DNA of 64,000 nucleotides, taken from Streptomyces sp. T12 (GTDB lineage: Bacteria; Actinomycetota; Actinomycetes; Streptomycetales; Streptomycetaceae). This document shows, one piece after another, positions 1-8,371 of the stretch. A program made the position numbers and the translations under genes. Each line of letters starts with the position of its first letter. The stretch's first letter is position 1. The stretch lies in NCBI RefSeq assembly GCF_028736035.1, contig NZ_CP117866.1:6820001-6884000 (forward strand), read 5' to 3'. The notes below the pieces were generated by a model, which saw nothing but the letters and a program-made list of their open reading frames with translations, was not told the origin of the DNA and searched no databases.

Positions 1-29
1 GTGAGCGTGAAGGTGTCGTCGTTGTTCAC
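1..29 (-). CDS. Start of an unknown gene, cut by the window edge
   Basis: Only the first nine or so codons are present. A GTG at 27-29 (minus strand) follows a good GGGGGA ribosome-binding site about eight bases upstream, and the reading frame begins V-N-N-D-D-T-F-T. It starts just 14 bases after the stop of the solute-binding-like gene, so the two are probably co-transcribed. Nothing about function can be read from this fragment. Confidence 0.5.
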
Positions 30-43
30 AGATGTTTCCCCCG

Positions 44-1108
44 TCATCCGCGGGCCCGGCGCGCCATCTCGTGCAGCACCGCGGAGGTGGGCACGGGCGC
101 CTGCCGGACGCCGGTCAGTTCCTGCTTGAGGTAGGTGGTGGCCGAGGCGAACTCGGCGGCGGCGCCCTGCGGCCGGAACCCGTGCCGAAGGGCCAGCTTG
201 CGCAACGTGGGGTCGGTGGAGAGGAGCTCGGCGAGGGCCTTGCCGTCGTCGGTGAGCGGTACGACGGTGTGGTCGCTGTTGACCGTGGTGTCCGGGTAGA
301 GCACGACCAGGTCGCCGGGCTTCTGTCCGTCCGCCAGCAGTGAGGCGACCTGCGACTCGTAGACCAGGACCAGCGGGTTGCCCGCTCCGCTGACGAAGTC
401 CCGGAAAACCGCGTCCGAGCCGGCCTGCTGGGCGCCCTGGACGGTGACCAGCTTCTTCAGCAGGGGCGCGGTGCGGTCGAGGTCGGCCTCGCTCGCGACG
501 ACCCGGCCGCCGTTCGCCACGTAGGAGGCGGCGGCGAGGTAGAGGGCGCCGGAGTTGGAGGACTCCGGGTCGGTGCTGGAGATGAAGAGCGTTCCGCTCA
601 ACTCCCCGTACTTCTCGGCACCCTTGAGCTGCTGCCAGGTGCGGTCGCGCTCGGCGGCGTCCAGGTAGGCGGCCATGTCGAGCGTGCCGCGGCCGCGCTG
701 ATCGAGGGTGGCGAGCCCGTTGCCCGCGAGTACCTCGGCGGCATTGCGGTGGGCCACGACGACGAGCGGCGAGTAGAAGGGGCGCGGCAGGGGCTGCCGT
801 GCGCCGTACTTCTTGGCCAGTTCGTCGGCGGGCGCCTGACTGGACGGGAAGGCGAAGTCGTAGCCCTTGAGGTCCAGCCCCTCCATGGCCCAGGACCCGG
901 AGGCCTCGGCCTTCACGGTGTAGCCCTTGGCGGCGAGGGCCTGCACCACGTCGGGATCGGCGAAGAACTCCGCCTTCTCCGATCCGATCACTCCCCGCAC
1001 GGTCTTCGTTGCCGTGCCGTTGTCCTCATCACTGCGACCCGCGACGACGGCGGCCACCACGCCACCGATCAGCAGAACCGCGAGGACGATCCCTGCGATA
1101 CGTCTCAC
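44..1108 (-). CDS. Membrane-anchored substrate-binding-like protein
   Basis: About 354 residues. I chose the GTG at 1108 because it puts a basic start (VRRIAG) directly before one hydrophobic segment (residues ~5-24), giving an uncleaved signal anchor; the frame stays open 21 codons further upstream. The rest is extracellular and resembles periplasmic-binding-protein-fold domains (for example VRGVIGSEKAEFF near the start of the fold, and FISSTDPESSNSGALYLA), of the kind found next to von Willebrand factor A proteins in actinobacteria. No lipobox is visible. The next gene on the same strand starts 14 bases after its stop. The fold assignment is from sequence resemblance; ligand unknown. Confidence 0.7.
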   Translation of the reverse strand: MRRIAGIVLAVLLIGGVVAAVVAGRSDEDNGTATKTVRGVIGSEKAEFFADPDVVQALAAKGYTVKAEASGSWAMEGLDLKGYDFAFPSSQAPADELAKKYGARQPLPRPFYSPLVVVAHRNAAEVLAGNGLATLDQRGRGTLDMAAYLDAAERDRTWQQLKGAEKYGELSGTLFISSTDPESSNSGALYLAAASYVANGGRVVASEADLDRTAPLLKKLVTVQGAQQAGSDAVFRDFVSGAGNPLVLVYESQVASLLADGQKPGDLVVLYPDTTVNSDHTVVPLTDDGKALAELLSTDPTLRKLALRHGFRPQGAAAEFASATTYLKQELTGVRQAPVPTSAVLHEMARRARG

Positions 1109-1400
1109 GCAGGGGAGAGTGCTCCCGGAATCCAACGTTCCCCGCTGATAGGGGTGAACGGGAGGTGTCATACCGGTCCCGGTACAACACGGGCAACTGC
1201 AACGCCGTCTTCAGGGGCGCGGGGCTGCATCGATGTGCGGCTCCGCCGCGTGGGCGCGACCAGCCACAGACAACCCGCAGCCGCCGCACGACAGAAGCCC
1301 TACGGCGAAACGGCGAACGCGGCCAAAGCCAACGCAGTGCTGTGGCACCCGGTCCGCGCGTCGCTGCGGGTGCACGCGGACCGGGGCCGTTCAGGGGGTG

Positions 1401-1823
1401 TCAGCCGACGCCGGTCAATTCCTGCGACTCGGCCTGCGCGGCAGCATGCGCGTCCATTCGCTCGGCGGCGAGGATCGCGGCAGCGGTGTCCGCACGAGAC
1501 GCAGCAACCACCAACGCCCGCCCGGCAAGCGCATGCGCCCGCCGATGCAGCGCGGCAAGCCTCGCCTCACCGCCGGAGGCACCCGCGCGGGCCGGCGAAG
1601 TGCCGCCCCGCAGTCGGCTCACCTGCTCGGCGAGCCGAGTCGCCGCCGCGTCGAGGTCGCCGGACGGCGCCGTCGCGCGCAGCTCGTCCGTGACGGCGAG
1701 CAGCGCGGCCAGGTGCCCCGCGAGCTGGATGTCCAGCTCCTCCTCGCGCGAGCGGTGGGGGAAGTCGGCGGTGTTGCCGGCCATCGTGCTGTGGACCGAC
1801 TTGGTTCGGATCGGTTCGTACAT
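1401..1823 (-). CDS. Small helical protein of unknown function
   Basis: 140 residues, starting MYEPIRTKSVH, with a GGAGG ribosome-binding site about ten bases before the ATG. It contains no membrane segment or signal peptide. Most of it is Ala/Glu/Arg-rich and predicted helical (EEELDIQLAGHLAALLAVTD, then an ALHRRAHALAGRALVVAASR helix), so a coiled-coil or helical-bundle cytoplasmic protein is likely. I recognise no catalytic motif. A 15-base AT-rich palindrome lies about 40 bases upstream, suggesting it is individually regulated. Confidence 0.7.
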   Translation of the reverse strand: MYEPIRTKSVHSTMAGNTADFPHRSREEELDIQLAGHLAALLAVTDELRATAPSGDLDAAATRLAEQVSRLRGGTSPARAGASGGEARLAALHRRAHALAGRALVVAASRADTAAAILAAERMDAHAAAQAESQELTGVG

Positions 1824-1863
1824 GGGGATGGCCTCCTGTGCGCTGACAGGAAGCCATCCTAGC

Positions 1864-1878
1864 TTAGATTCTGTCTAA
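1864..1878 (-). promoter_or_regulatory. AT-rich palindrome upstream of the small helical gene
   Basis: TTAGA, a five-base spacer, then TCTAA forms a perfect inverted repeat about 41 bases upstream of the start at 1823. In this very GC-rich setting an AT-rich palindrome in a promoter region is a good operator candidate. Its layout recalls Fur/PerR-family boxes, but that identification is a guess. Confidence 0.4.
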
Positions 1879-1926
1879 AGTTGAGCACCTCGCAAAAAAG
1901 GGCCGCCCGCACACGCAGCGTGAGCG

Positions 1927-3138
1927 TCAGGGCTGGCTGTACCCGTCGAGGAACCGAGCGATCCGCCCCACCGCGTCCCGCAGATCCGCGACCGTCGGCA
2001 GGGTCACGATCCGGAAGTGGTCCGACTCGGGCCAGTTGAAGCCGCTGCCCTGGACGACCATGATCTTCTCGCGTCGCAGCAGGTCAAGGACCATCTGCCG
2101 GTCGTCCTTGATCTTGAAGACCTTGGGGTCGAGGCGCGGGAACAGATACAGCGCGCCCTTCGGCCGCACGCACGTCACCCCGGGGATCTGCGTCAGCAGC
2201 TCGTACGCGACATCCACCTGCTCCTTCAGCCGCCCCCCGGGCAGCACCAGGTCATTGATGGTCTGCCGTCCGCTGAGGGCGGCCACGACCCCGTGCTGAC
2301 CGGGCATGTTCGCGCACAGCCGCATGTTCGCGAGGATGGTGAGGCCCTCGATGTAGGAGTCGGCGTGGGCGCGGGGGCCCGAGATCGACATCCATCCCAC
2401 CCGGTAGCCGGCGACCCGGTACGCCTTCGACATGCCGTTGAAGGTGAGGGTGAGCAGGTCGGGCGCGACGGCGGCGGTCGGGGTGTGCGTGGCGCCGTCG
2501 TACAGGATCTTGTCGTAGATCTCGTCGGAGCAGACGAGGAGGTTGTGCCGCCGGGCGATGTCCGTCAGCCCGCGGATCATGGCCTCGTCGTACACGGCCC
2601 CCGTCGGGTTGTTGGGGTTGATGATGACGATGGCCTTGGTGCGGTCGGTGACCTTGCGCTCGACGTCGGCGAGGTCGGGCATCCAGTCGGACTGCTCGTC
2701 GCACCGGTAGTGGACGGCGGTGCCGCCGGACAGGGACACGGCGGCGGTCCACAGGGGATAGTCGGGAGCCGGGACGAGTACTTCGTCCCCGTCGTCGAGC
2801 AGCCCCTGCATCGCCATGACGATCAGCTCGGAGGCGCCGTTGCCGATGAAGACGTGCTCGACGTCGGTCTCGATGCCGAGGGTCTGGTTGTGCATGACGA
2901 CGGCCCGGCGTGCGGCCAGCAGGCCTTTCGCGTCGCCGTAGCCGTGCGACGACGACACGTTGCGGAGGATGTCCTCCAGGATCTCGGGCGGACACTCGAA
3001 GCCGAACGCGGCCGGGTTTCCGGTGTTCAGCTTGAGGATCCGATGCCCTGCCGACTCGAGCCGCATCGCCTCCTCGAGCACGGGGCCCCGGATCTCGTAA
3101 CAGACGTTGGCGAGCTTGGTCGACTGGATCACCTGCAT
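1927..3138 (-). CDS. Alanine-type PLP-dependent aminotransferase (class I/II)
   Basis: 403 residues from the ATG at 3138 (MQVIQSTKLANVCYEIRGPV), which I prefer over an in-frame ATG 32 codons upstream because family members begin here and the extra stretch is low-quality sequence. The fold-type I aminotransferase features are all present: HGYGDAKG near the substrate site, NPNNPTGAVY, SDEIYDKILYDG, and the PLP lysine in FNGMSKAYRVAGYRVGWM. It most resembles the AlaA/glutamate-pyruvate aminotransferase group, which makes alanine from pyruvate with glutamate as amino donor in the cytoplasm. It stands alone on the minus strand. Substrate is inferred from family likeness. Confidence 0.9.
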   Translation of the reverse strand: MQVIQSTKLANVCYEIRGPVLEEAMRLESAGHRILKLNTGNPAAFGFECPPEILEDILRNVSSSHGYGDAKGLLAARRAVVMHNQTLGIETDVEHVFIGNGASELIVMAMQGLLDDGDEVLVPAPDYPLWTAAVSLSGGTAVHYRCDEQSDWMPDLADVERKVTDRTKAIVIINPNNPTGAVYDEAMIRGLTDIARRHNLLVCSDEIYDKILYDGATHTPTAAVAPDLLTLTFNGMSKAYRVAGYRVGWMSISGPRAHADSYIEGLTILANMRLCANMPGQHGVVAALSGRQTINDLVLPGGRLKEQVDVAYELLTQIPGVTCVRPKGALYLFPRLDPKVFKIKDDRQMVLDLLRREKIMVVQGSGFNWPESDHFRIVTLPTVADLRDAVGRIARFLDGYSQP

Positions 3139-3250
3139 GTCAAGGAGCTTACGGCCCGGTAACGCCCCCTGGGCCGTGTTTTCCGACACGTGAGACGCGG
3201 GGGTTTGGGCTGTTATCGCCGGTAGCTGTGCCACGCGCCGCTCCCGTCTC

Positions 3251-3264
3251 TAGAATGCGCGGTC
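3251..3264 (+). promoter_or_regulatory. Probable promoter giving a leaderless transcript
   Basis: TAGAAT at 3251-3256 matches an ideal -10 box for Streptomyces vegetative promoters and lies eight bases before the ATG at 3265. No Shine-Dalgarno sequence precedes that ATG, so transcription probably begins at or within a base or two of the start codon. The -35 region is not clear. Confidence 0.45.
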
Positions 3265-3987
3265 ATGTCCAGGCCACCCGAGCGCGAAAACGAGACACCT
3301 CAGGCGCCGCCGAACGTGTACCACCCGCGGCCGACGGCACCCCCCGCGTACGAGGAGTACACAGACCCGGCGGCCGCGCACGGCTGGCGGAACGAGTACG
3401 ACGAGACGGCGCAGCTGCCTCGGGTGAGCGACGAGACGGCCGCCGACCACGGCCAGGGCGAGAGCTCAGGTGCCGGCGCCGGCGCCGGCGTGGCTGCGGG
3501 TGTGGGTGCGGGCGCGAGGCATGGCCGTCGGGCGGGCGGCTCGGGCCGCCGGGCGCGCCGTAAGGCCGGCGCCCGGCGCTCGCGGCGCGCGGTGATCGTG
3601 GCCGGCGCGGTGGGGGCGGTGTCGGCGGCGGTGATAGCCGGGTTCTCCCTGTCCGACTCGTCGTCGCCGGGCGACTCGCAGGGAAAGCAGGACCGCACGA
3701 GCCCGACGGTGGACGACTCGGCGGACCCGACGGACCCGTCCGATGACACGTCGGCCGGTGGGCGTCCGTCCGACGACACAGAGTCGTCCCGCTCTCAGCC
3801 CGCCACCGCCTCGGCGAGCCCCTCGGCCTCCGATGACCCCACGGACAAGGCCGACGAGCCCTCACCCACCCCGCCCACGAGCAGCACGGCCCCCACCACG
3901 CCCACGGCCTCCCCGACCCCGACCGACCCGGGCAACGCCAACGGCAATCCGGGACACGGACAGGGCGGCACCAAAAGGCCCAAGTAG
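3265..3987 (+). CDS. Single-pass membrane protein with low-complexity ends
   Basis: 240 residues with no enzymatic domain. The N-terminal ~110 residues are hydrophilic, with a Gly/Ala run and then a strongly basic stretch (RRARRKAGARRSRR). One membrane helix follows (about 113-130, VIVAGAVGAVSAAVIAGF). The remaining ~110 residues are Ser/Thr/Pro/Asp-rich and presumably outside the cell, resembling a cell-wall-spanning stalk. Basic residues before the helix fit an N-in orientation. The composition fits a Streptomyces membrane-anchored hypothetical protein. Function unknown. Confidence 0.7.
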   Translation: MSRPPERENETPQAPPNVYHPRPTAPPAYEEYTDPAAAHGWRNEYDETAQLPRVSDETAADHGQGESSGAGAGAGVAAGVGAGARHGRRAGGSGRRARRKAGARRSRRAVIVAGAVGAVSAAVIAGFSLSDSSSPGDSQGKQDRTSPTVDDSADPTDPSDDTSAGGRPSDDTESSRSQPATASASPSASDDPTDKADEPSPTPPTSSTAPTTPTASPTPTDPGNANGNPGHGQGGTKRPK

Positions 3988-4011
3988 CCCGCAGTGGCCG
4001 CCAGTTCGGCT

Positions 4012-4062
4012 GATCCGGCTGATCCGACTGATCCGGTTCATGCAGCTCATGCAGCTCATGCG
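4012..4062 (+). repeat. Short tandem repeats after the membrane-protein gene
   Basis: Three copies of a nine-base unit (CTGATCCGR-type) are followed directly by three copies of an ATGCAGCTC-type nine-base unit. They lie in the non-coding gap between two plus-strand genes. Probably simple slippage repeats; no function is implied. Confidence 0.6.
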
Positions 4063-4278
4063 GCCGAGGGGATGCGGCTCAGGGCATGCGGCGCTCGGCT
4101 ACCGCCCTGACGAGGCCATGACTGTGGTGATCTCATCACCCTCCCGTGAACGTCCTGCGCCGCTCGCCCGGCACCCCCGGCCCGCCGTGATAGGGAAACC
4201 CCTACGGCCTGAACTCGCCGGTAAGTAAGTCCTTGTCCACACCCCCCTCGTGCGTGACAATGCGCATGACAAAAATGC

Positions 4279-4305
4279 GGGTGACCGGAAGTTCTTCGGT
4301 CACCC
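4279..4305 (+). promoter_or_regulatory. 5'-leader hairpin of the secreted protease gene
   Basis: GGGTGACCG and CGGTCACCC form nine perfect base pairs, extendable by a G-T and an A-T pair to a five-base loop, ending 24 bases before the protease ATG. A second, smaller hairpin just downstream (4303-4321) pairs CCCCTC with the GAGGGG ribosome-binding site and shares bases 4303-4305 with this one. The two are partly exclusive, which suggests a translational or transcriptional switch, or the first could be a protein-binding operator. Confidence 0.5.
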
Positions 4306-4329
4306 CTCTTCGTATGAGGGGACCCCCAC

Positions 4330-5265
4330 ATGAGAAAACCTCTCGGCGCCGCCCTCCTCGCCCTGGCGATAGCCGGGGCCGGCGCCGCACCCGCGGTAGC
4401 AGCTCCCGTGGAGACAGCCGGGTCGTTCGGCAAGAGCGTGGACACGGGCTCGGTCACGTCGGTGGTCAATGACACCGTCGCCTCCACCGCGGACACCCTG
4501 GGCCAGGTCCTGAACCGGGACTCAAAGGTCCAGGCCGTCAACTTCGCGGGCACCGTCTCGCTCAGCGGCTGTTCCGGCTCCGTCGTCCGCTTCTCGGACT
4601 CGGAGGACAACGACCCGGCGCTGGTGATGACCAACGGCCACTGTCTGGAGACCGGCATGCCGGGCCCCGGTCAGGTCGTGGTCGACCGGGCCTCCAGCCG
4701 TACGTTCGGTCTGCTCAATTCCTCGGGCAGTCGGGTCGGCACCCTGCGTGCCAGCAAGATCGCCTACGGGACGATGACCGACACGGACGTCGCCTTCTAT
4801 CAACTCACCACCACGTACGCGCAGATCAAGAGCTCGTACAGCATCAACGCGCTCACCGTGGCCGACACCCACCCGGTCGCGGGCACCGCCATCACCGTCG
4901 CCTCCGGCTACTGGAAGCGGCTGTACAACTGCAACATCGACGGGTTCGCGTACCGCCTCAAGGAAGGCGACTGGACCTTCAAGGACTCGGTCCGCTACAC
5001 CTCCGCCTGCAACACCATCGGCGGGACGTCCGGCTCTCCCGTCATCGACCAGGCCACCAACAAGGTCGTCGCCGTCAACAACACCGGCAACGAGGACGGC
5101 GAGCGCTGCACGCTCAACAACCCGTGCGAGGTCGACGAGAGCGGCAACGTCACGGTCCGTCAGGGCATCAATTACGCCCAGGAGATCTACCAGATCCCCG
5201 CCTGCTTCGGCGTCGACAACAAGCTCGACCTGAGTGCGAGCGGGTGCGTGCTGCCCAAGCCGTAG
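4330..5265 (+). CDS. Secreted chymotrypsin-like (S1 family) serine protease
   Basis: 311 residues. A Sec signal peptide (MRKPLGAALLALAIAG...PAVA-A, cleavage near residue 25) is followed by a ~40-residue propeptide-like region and then the protease. The catalytic triad can be read: His104 in TNGHC, Asp153 in DTDVAFY and Ser236 in GGTSGSPV. Cysteines around the domain suggest disulfides. It should be secreted and hydrolyse extracellular protein, as Streptomyces trypsin-like proteases do. The start is set by the GAGGGG ribosome-binding site nine bases upstream, itself within a possible hairpin. The gene is monocistronic and converges on the deacylase gene 43 bases later. Substrate specificity cannot be judged. 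Confidence 0.9.
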   Translation: MRKPLGAALLALAIAGAGAAPAVAAPVETAGSFGKSVDTGSVTSVVNDTVASTADTLGQVLNRDSKVQAVNFAGTVSLSGCSGSVVRFSDSEDNDPALVMTNGHCLETGMPGPGQVVVDRASSRTFGLLNSSGSRVGTLRASKIAYGTMTDTDVAFYQLTTTYAQIKSSYSINALTVADTHPVAGTAITVASGYWKRLYNCNIDGFAYRLKEGDWTFKDSVRYTSACNTIGGTSGSPVIDQATNKVVAVNNTGNEDGERCTLNNPCEVDESGNVTVRQGINYAQEIYQIPACFGVDNKLDLSASGCVLPKP

Positions 5266-5308
5266 CCACACCTCGTGCGGCGGGGGGTCCGCAGGTCACC
5301 GCGGTGGA

Positions 5309-6934
5309 TCACCTTGGTGTCCTGCGGACCGCCCGCCCCGCGAGTACGTCCGTCCTGCGGCCGTCCTCGATCACGAAACGGCCGTTCACGAGGACGTGGG
5401 GGATGCCCGTCGGCAGCCTCCGCGGGTCCTCGAACGTCGAACCCGCCGCCACCGTCCCCGGGTCGAACAGCACCAGGTCCGCCCGGTAGCCCTCGCGGAC
5501 CAGCCCCCGGTCCGGCAGCCGCAGCCGCGCCGCCGGGCGCGCGGTCAGATGGGCCACGCACTCCTCCAGGGACAGGACGCCCAACTCCCGTACGTACCGG
5601 CCGAGGTAGTGCGGGAACGTGCCGTACGCCCTCGGATGCGGCTTCGTGCCCTGCAGGATGCCGTCCGAACCGCCGGTGTGGACGCGGTGCCGCATGATCG
5701 TCCGTACGTTCTCCTCGTGGCCCACGTGCTGGAGGATCGTCGAGCCCAGCCGGTCGTCGAGGAGGAGGCGGCGAGCGGTCACCCAAGGGGCCTCGCCCCG
5801 CGCGTCCGCCGACTGCTGGACCGTACGGCCGACGAAGTCCCCGAGCGCCGGGTCGCTCACGCCCGAGATCTCGATCGTGTCCCACTCGATGGGCACGCCG
5901 TGGCAGCCGTCCGCGCCGATGACCTCCATGTGGTGGCGGATCCGCTCGGCCGTCCCGTCGTCCGACAGCCGGGCCAGGATCGCCTCGGGGCCGCCCTCGC
6001 TCGCCCAACTCGGCAGCATGGCCACGAGGGTCGTGCAGCCGGGGGTGTAGGGGTAGGTGTCGAGGGTGATGTCGGCCCCGGACTCCAGTGCCTTGTCCAG
6101 CAGGGACAGCAGCTCCGGCGCCCGGCCCTTGTTCACGCCGAAGTTCATCGTGGCGTGGGCCAGGTGGAGGGAGCAGTCCGCCTCCCTCGTCAGGGCCACC
6201 ATCTCCTCGTACGCCTCCAGGGCCCCCGCCCCGTAGGAGCGGTGGTGCGGGCAGTAGTAGCCGCCGTACGACGCCACCACCCGGCACAGCTCCGTCAGCT
6301 CGGCGTCCTTGGCGTACATGCCGGGCGTGTACGTCAGCCCGGACGACATGCCGACCGCGCCCTGCTCCATGGCCTCCGCGACCAACTGCCGCATCCGGTC
6401 GAGCTCGTCCGGCGTCGCCTGCCTGTCCTCCCAGCCGACGGCGAGCGCGCGGACCGTGCCCTGGGGGATCAGGTACGCCGCGTTCACCGCGATGCCCCGG
6501 CCTTCGAAACCGGAGTCGAGGCGGTCCAGGTACTCGCCGACTGTCCGCCAGCCGAAGTCGATGTCGTCCCCGGAGCCGTTCCAGCCGGTGATCGCGCGGC
6601 GGACCTCGGCGAGGGTGCGGTCGTCGACGGGGGCGTACGACAGGCCGTCCTGGCCGATGACCTCAAGGGTGACCCCCTGCGCGGCCTTGGCGCTGTGGTC
6701 GGGGTCCCGGAGCAGCGCCAGGTCGCTGTGGGCGTGCATGTCGATGAAGCCGGGGGAGAGGGCGAGGCCCTCCGCGTCCAGTTCCCGTTGCGCCTTGGGG
6801 CGTTGGCAGCCTGCCGCGGCGGCCTCCTGGACGATCGACACGATCCTGCCGTCGTTCACGACCACATCGGCGCGGTAGGAGGGGCCGCCGCTGCCGTCGA
6901 CGACCTCCGCGTCCCGGATCACCAGCTCTTCCAT
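5309..6934 (-). CDS. N-acyl-D-amino-acid deacylase (amidohydrolase superfamily)
   Basis: 541 residues. The opening layout (IRDAEVVDGSGGPSYRADVVV) and metal-binding SPGFIDMHAHSD are those of the D-aminoacylase branch of the amidohydrolase family, and further conserved pieces follow (GVTLEVIGQDG, the CPHHRSYG loop, HLAHATMNFG, VLVNGRFVIEDG at the C-terminal beta-sandwich). The enzyme hydrolyses N-acyl-D-amino acids (or N-acyl-D-glutamate/aspartate) to a carboxylate and the free D-amino acid in the cytoplasm. It is the second gene of a minus-strand operon; 21 bases separate it from the D-amino-acid lyase-like gene, so the product likely feeds that enzyme. GGGGAGG precedes the ATG. Exact acyl substrate unknown. 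Confidence 0.88.
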   Translation of the reverse strand: MEELVIRDAEVVDGSGGPSYRADVVVNDGRIVSIVQEAAAAGCQRPKAQRELDAEGLALSPGFIDMHAHSDLALLRDPDHSAKAAQGVTLEVIGQDGLSYAPVDDRTLAEVRRAITGWNGSGDDIDFGWRTVGEYLDRLDSGFEGRGIAVNAAYLIPQGTVRALAVGWEDRQATPDELDRMRQLVAEAMEQGAVGMSSGLTYTPGMYAKDAELTELCRVVASYGGYYCPHHRSYGAGALEAYEEMVALTREADCSLHLAHATMNFGVNKGRAPELLSLLDKALESGADITLDTYPYTPGCTTLVAMLPSWASEGGPEAILARLSDDGTAERIRHHMEVIGADGCHGVPIEWDTIEISGVSDPALGDFVGRTVQQSADARGEAPWVTARRLLLDDRLGSTILQHVGHEENVRTIMRHRVHTGGSDGILQGTKPHPRAYGTFPHYLGRYVRELGVLSLEECVAHLTARPAARLRLPDRGLVREGYRADLVLFDPGTVAAGSTFEDPRRLPTGIPHVLVNGRFVIEDGRRTDVLAGRAVRRTPR

Positions 6935-6955
6935 GGCCGATGCCTCCCCTGTCTC

Positions 6956-8236
6956 CTAGAAGAACGTGCGGATGTAGTCGACGACCGTCCCGTCCGCCTC
7001 CGCGACCGGAATCAGCTGCCACTTGTCGAACGACGTGCACGGGTGGGACAGCCCCATGCCGAGCCAGTCCCCGACCTCCAGGTCCGCCTCCTCGGTCGTC
7101 CGCAGCCACGCGTGCTGGTCGGACAGGGCGGTCACCGAGATGCCGGTGGCTGGGCGCTCGGCACCGTCCACCGTGGCTCGGCGGACCACCTGGGCGACGG
7201 GCAGGTCGAGGTCGTACGCCGCGTCCCGCTTGCCCGCGTTGACGAAGGCCTGGTCGGGGGAGGGGCGGGAGACGACCTGGGCCCACAGGCGGAAGGCGGG
7301 TTCGAGGGCGCCCTCCTGCGGGACCCGGTTGAACGGGGTCAGCTTGCGGTAGTGACCGTCGTCGTGCGAGACGTACGCGCCCGAGCGCAGCAACTTCAGC
7401 ACCGGAAGGGAGAGTTCGGGGATCTCCGCGAACACGTCCGCCACCGCGTCGAACCACGCGCTGCCGCCCGCGCTGACGACGATCTCCTTGAGCCCCGCGA
7501 AACGGCCCGCCTTGTCGAAGTCGGCGGCCAGCGAGACCAGCCGGCGCAGCCACGCCTGCACCCGCTCCGGGTTCGCCTGCGGGACCTCGCCCTCGTACCC
7601 GGCGACGCCGACCAGCCGCAGCGTCGGCGCCGCCGCCACCGCGTCCGCGACCGTCGCGCACTCCGCCTCCGTACGGACGCCGGTACGGGCACCTTCGCCG
7701 GCCGCCAGCTCGACCACCACGTCCAGCGGGCGGGTGGCCCCGGCCTCGCGCAGCGCGGCGTCCATCTGCTCCACGCCACGCACGGAGTCGACGTAGCAGA
7801 TGAGGTGGAAGTCGGGGTCGGCCGCCAGTTCGCCGGCGATCCAGCGCAGGGCCGCCGGGTCCACGAGCTCGTTGGCGAGGAAGATCCGCTGGGTTCCGTA
7901 CGCCCGCGCCACCCGCACCTGGTGCGGCACCGCGAGCGTGATGCCCCACGCGCCGTGCTCGATCTGGCGCTGGAACAGCTGGGGGGCCATGGAGGTCTTG
8001 CCGTGCGGGGCGAAGGCGAGGCCGTGGCGGACGGCGTACGCCTCCATGAGGTCGAGGTTGTGCTCCAGGCGCTCGGCGGAGAGCGCGAGGACGGGGGTGG
8101 CGAAGCCGCCGGTGAAGAGGTTGCGGCGCTGGGCGGCCAGCTCGGCGACGGTCAGGCCGTCGGCGTCCGGGGGGAGGCCCTTGAAGCGGTGATCGACGCG
8201 TTCCTCGGCCAGTCGGACGAGCGCCTCGTTGCTCAT
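6956..8236 (-). CDS. D-serine dehydratase / D-threonine aldolase-like PLP enzyme
   Basis: 426 residues with the alanine-racemase-type barrel first and the DSD1-like metal-binding domain last. The PLP lysine is in FAPHGKTSMAPQLFQRQ (about residue 79), a glycine-rich phosphate site appears as VSAGGSAWF, and the C-terminal part contains GMGLSHPCTSFDKW with the His/Cys expected for the zinc site. Family members either deaminate D-serine/D-threonine to the 2-keto acid and ammonia or cleave D-threonine to glycine and acetaldehyde. It is first in the minus-strand operon with the deacylase, has a GGAGG ribosome-binding site, and faces an IclR-type palindrome. The RidA and GntP genes nearby favour a deaminase role (inference). 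Confidence 0.87.
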   Translation of the reverse strand: MSNEALVRLAEERVDHRFKGLPPDADGLTVAELAAQRRNLFTGGFATPVLALSAERLEHNLDLMEAYAVRHGLAFAPHGKTSMAPQLFQRQIEHGAWGITLAVPHQVRVARAYGTQRIFLANELVDPAALRWIAGELAADPDFHLICYVDSVRGVEQMDAALREAGATRPLDVVVELAAGEGARTGVRTEAECATVADAVAAAPTLRLVGVAGYEGEVPQANPERVQAWLRRLVSLAADFDKAGRFAGLKEIVVSAGGSAWFDAVADVFAEIPELSLPVLKLLRSGAYVSHDDGHYRKLTPFNRVPQEGALEPAFRLWAQVVSRPSPDQAFVNAGKRDAAYDLDLPVAQVVRRATVDGAERPATGISVTALSDQHAWLRTTEEADLEVGDWLGMGLSHPCTSFDKWQLIPVAEADGTVVDYIRTFF

Positions 8237-8253
8237 GGAACCTCCCTGATCTG

Positions 8254-8278
8254 GGGTGTTGCAGTCTATGCAACACCC
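8254..8278. promoter_or_regulatory. Perfect IclR-type operator palindrome between divergent operons
   Basis: GGGTGTTGCA, five spacer bases, then TGCAACACCC: a perfect ten-base inverted repeat 18 bases upstream of the minus-strand lyase-like gene and about 95 bases upstream of the plus-strand kinase. TTGCA/TGCAA half-sites with a short spacer are typical of IclR-family regulators, and an IclR-family gene lies in the plus-strand operon at 9643. This is therefore the likely autoregulatory, substrate-responsive operator for both halves of the locus. Confidence 0.7.
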
Positions 8279-8371
8279 ATTGCGTATATCGCTTACCGCT
8301 GTCTAACATCTCGGCCACGCGGGGTCAACGAAAGCCGCGTCCCGCTGAGCCGCCGAGGAGCTACGACCATC

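Noticed and set aside
2017..3162. Long plus-strand frame opposite the aminotransferase
   Set aside because: Antisense shadow of a gene with all PLP-enzyme motifs.
4012..4062. Coding use of the nine-base tandem repeats (LIRLIRLIR...)
   Set aside because: No ribosome-binding site or continuing coding bias; the frame is a by-product of the repeat unit being a multiple of three.
5234..8371. Very long plus-strand frame ahead of the PfkB kinase
   Set aside because: It is antisense to the well-supported deacylase and lyase genes. Its composition is the Val/Arg/Gly-rich type of antisense frames in high-GC DNA. The kinase begins at GTG 8372, with a proper ribosome-binding site.
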